DNA of 6,847 nucleotides from the NCBI GenBank assembly GCA_005116795.1, contig SWDL01000101.1, forward strand, positions 1 to 6,847. Reading direction: 5' to 3'. The notes below the pieces were generated by a model, which saw only the letters and a list, made by a program, of their open reading frames with translations, did not search any database and was not told the DNA's origin. The DNA comes from Nitrospira sp. GTDB taxonomy: Bacteria; Nitrospirota; Nitrospiria; Nitrospirales; Nitrospiraceae. The stretch's first letter is position 1, and each line of letters begins with the position of its first letter. A program made the position numbers and the translations under genes. Below, in pieces: positions 5,801 through 6,847 of the stretch.

Positions 5801-6418
5801 GTGTCGATGTCTCAGGAGCGAATGATCAGTATCCGCCTGAAGGGCAGTGTGACGGTCGGCTTGGTCGGGATGGCGTTCGCTCTCGGCGCCTGTGTGGCCG
5901 CTCAGGAATACCCGATTGCAACCGCGAAGGCGATCGAGCAGTATGTCGACTTTCGCGCGTTGAGTTCGTCCCCCCAGGCCTTTCGAGGGCGGATGGTCCA
6001 CCTGGCCGGTGAAATTCTGCGTGTCGAGCCGGGGGGCGGGGCCATCATCAATATTTATGCGCAACGGAAGCGACTCCTCGTTCATCCGGAATACCCTGGA
6101 TACAGGCCGGATGAAACGGTCCAAGACCCGCCGGACCCATTCTTGCTTGTATTTCATGGAAACATTGATCCTGACGGAAGCAGGGTTGGGAACAAATTCG
6201 TCGCCGTCGCCGAGTATCTTCCGCCTTCGGATGAAGGGGGAGAGGGATCCAATGGAAAGACGCAGGCGGACCGGGTGAACTTTGTCGGGCATTGTCTGCA
6301 TGTCTGGAAGACCGGGGCGAGGAAAATTTCCTTTTTCGTCGACCGGTATACTCAGGTGCATCAACCCCTGGAAGATGAGAGTTACTGTGATCGTGAACGG
6401 CTCGCCGCGAGCCGGTGA
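5801..6418 (+). CDS. Slp-family outer-membrane lipoprotein, second copy
   Basis: The 205-residue product (from the GTG) has a longer n-region, a hydrophobic core (VGLVGMAFALGA) and lipobox Leu-Gly-Ala-Cys (Cys31) followed by Val. It shares the Slp plan with the gene before it: Phe-Arg-Gly then VHLAGEILRVE, DPFLLVFHGNIDPDGSRVGN, KFVAVAEYL, then CLHVWKTG (165-172) and Glu-Ser-Tyr-Cys (196). An insert of about 10 residues rich in Gly, Glu and Ser lies before the Cys motif and is absent from copy one. The two are diverged paralogs from an old duplication, not a recent one. Start choice: GTG at 5801 has GGAGG at 5790-5794 with 6-base spacing; ATG at 5822 has AGGAG only 3 bases upstream but gives a shorter, more typical signal peptide; ATG at 5807 lies between them. 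The gap to copy one is 40 bases, so they are probably cotranscribed. Confidence 0.9.
   Translation: MSMSQERMISIRLKGSVTVGLVGMAFALGACVAAQEYPIATAKAIEQYVDFRALSSSPQAFRGRMVHLAGEILRVEPGGGAIINIYAQRKRLLVHPEYPGYRPDETVQDPPDPFLLVFHGNIDPDGSRVGNKFVAVAEYLPPSDEGGEGSNGKTQADRVNFVGHCLHVWKTGARKISFFVDRYTQVHQPLEDESYCDRERLAASR
6398..6414 (+). terminator. Perfect GC hairpin over the last codons of the second Slp gene
   Basis: CGGCTCG and CGAGCCG are perfect 7-base arms around a 3-base loop (CCG). They lie within the final codons (Arg-Leu-Ala-Ala-Ser-Arg), ending just before the TGA at 6416-6418. No T-run follows, so it is either a factor-dependent or 3'-end-stabilising stem, or a by-product of the GC-rich codons. 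It marks a plausible end of the lipoprotein operon. Confidence 0.4.
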
Positions 6419-6499
6419 CCTTCGTTCACGTCATCCCTCCTGTCTCGTTCCGTCGAAGTGCTGTCGTCTGGTCCGTGGCCGGGGCTTGACCATGTCTTG

Positions 6500-6508
6500 T
6501 GGTACACT
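6500..6508 (+). promoter_or_regulatory. Extended -10 promoter candidate for the last gene
   Basis: TG-G-TACACT matches an extended -10 with two mismatches. The TTGACC at 6486-6491 is only 11 bases upstream, too close to act as its -35. A transcript from about 6515 would have a leader of about 105 bases that contains the dyad GACCG-T-CGGTC at 6530-6540. An alternative is TTGCGG (6559-6564) with TATATC (6583-6588) at 18 bases. Confidence 0.35.
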
Positions 6509-6605
6509 GATCGACAGCGGGTGGAACGAGACCGTCGGTCATGTGTACCGTCTTGATCTTGCGGTCTTCGATCCCGTGAATCTATATCAGAGGGTCTCGT
6601 CATCA

Positions 6606-6613
6606 AAAGGAGG
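6606..6613 (+). promoter_or_regulatory. Shine-Dalgarno that sets the start of the last gene
   Basis: AAAGGAGG ends 6 bases before the ATG at 6620. An earlier in-frame ATG at 6614 directly abuts the site and is therefore not the start. Confidence 0.8.
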
Positions 6614-6619
6614 ATGCTC

Positions 6620-6847
6620 ATGTCTCGTGTATGGCTCATTGTGGTGACTGCCATGGGGCTGCTCATAGGTGGTGCGTGGTTGAATCCGCAAGTCGACGGA
6701 GCGGACCTGAATCCGCCGTCGGCGGAGGCGCTCAAGACCGTCGGCCCGACGCTCGGCAAGGCCTTTACCTTTGAGCCCTTTCAGCCGCCCATGCTCGACC
6801 ATCTCTGGATGGACGTGGGCAATGGGCGCGCCATTTTCATGCATTTC
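6620..6847 (+). CDS. Secreted or membrane-anchored protein of unknown family, 5' part only
   Basis: Only the first 76 residues lie in the window; the frame is still open at the last base. The N-terminus is a hydrophobic export signal (VWLIVVTAMGLLIGGAW after Met-Ser-Arg), with possible cleavage around residues 25-28 or retention as an anchor. The mature start is Pro- and Leu-rich (DLNPPSAEALKTVGPTLGKA), followed by aromatic residues (FTFEPFQPP) and LDHLWMDVGNGRAIFMHF. There is no lipobox. I do not recognise the family. The strong ribosome binding site, codon use like its neighbours and the export signal make it a real gene. It lies 201 bases after the Slp pair and probably has its own promoter. 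Confidence 0.82.
   Translation, partial: MSRVWLIVVTAMGLLIGGAWLNPQVDGADLNPPSAEALKTVGPTLGKAFTFEPFQPPMLDHLWMDVGNGRAIFMHF

Noticed and set aside
5432..6364. 310-residue reverse open frame across both Slp genes
   Set aside because: It spans two genes and their gap on the opposite strand and becomes Pro/Arg/Ser low-complexity; the forward genes have lipoboxes and ribosome binding sites.
6476..6490. Second sigma-54-like pattern (TGGCCGG then TTGA)
   Set aside because: The spacing is one base short and the essential GC at -12 is replaced by GA.
6282..6759. Open frames on both strands over the 6419-6619 gap
   Set aside because: They overlap the end of the second Slp gene or the start of the last gene out of frame, and neither has a ribosome binding site or protein-like composition.

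Overview
The window looks like a piece of a Gram-negative genome (about 60% GC by eye) that carries an outer-membrane and envelope gene cluster. It begins at an assembly edge: the first 14 bases match the 3' end of an Illumina TruSeq read-2 adapter, so genomic sequence probably starts near base 15. Four lipoproteins with lipobox signal peptides, a Porin_5-like porin ending in Phe, and Slp-family proteins all point to a diderm bacterium. The mix of tandem Slp-like lipoproteins and this porin type would suit Nitrospirota (for example Nitrospira), but that is an impression from protein style, not a proven assignment.

Layout. Bases 15-153 hold at most the 3' tail of a rightward gene cut by the contig end. 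Bases 150-2700 hold a leftward two-gene unit: a secreted right-handed parallel beta-helix protein, then, 34 bases on, a lipoprotein with a Pro/Ala linker and a C-terminal coiled coil. Bases 2701-3115 form a relatively AT-rich divergent intergenic region with two strong palindromes, a candidate promoter facing the porin, and a run of three tiny ORFs whose stop and start codons overlap one another and finally the porin start. The porin occupies 3116-4681.

After a GC hairpin and an extended -10 promoter candidate come three rightward lipoprotein genes: a small BamE/SmpA-like protein (4789-5136) and two diverged tandem Slp-family paralogs (5212-5760 and 5801-6418). A GC-rich perfect hairpin covers the last codons of the second Slp gene. 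After a further intergenic space with another extended -10 element, a secreted or membrane-anchored protein begins at 6620 and is cut by the window end.

Functionally every confident gene is predicted to be exported: one porin, one beta-helix, four lipoproteins and one signal-bearing fragment. There are no enzymes, regulators, RNA genes, transposons or CRISPR arrays. The most unusual points are the overlapping mini-ORF chain before the porin, the shared Cys-x-His-Val-Trp-Lys-Thr-Gly motif and C-terminal Tyr-Cys of the Slp pair, the beta-helix/coiled-coil lipoprotein pair, and the adapter at base 1.
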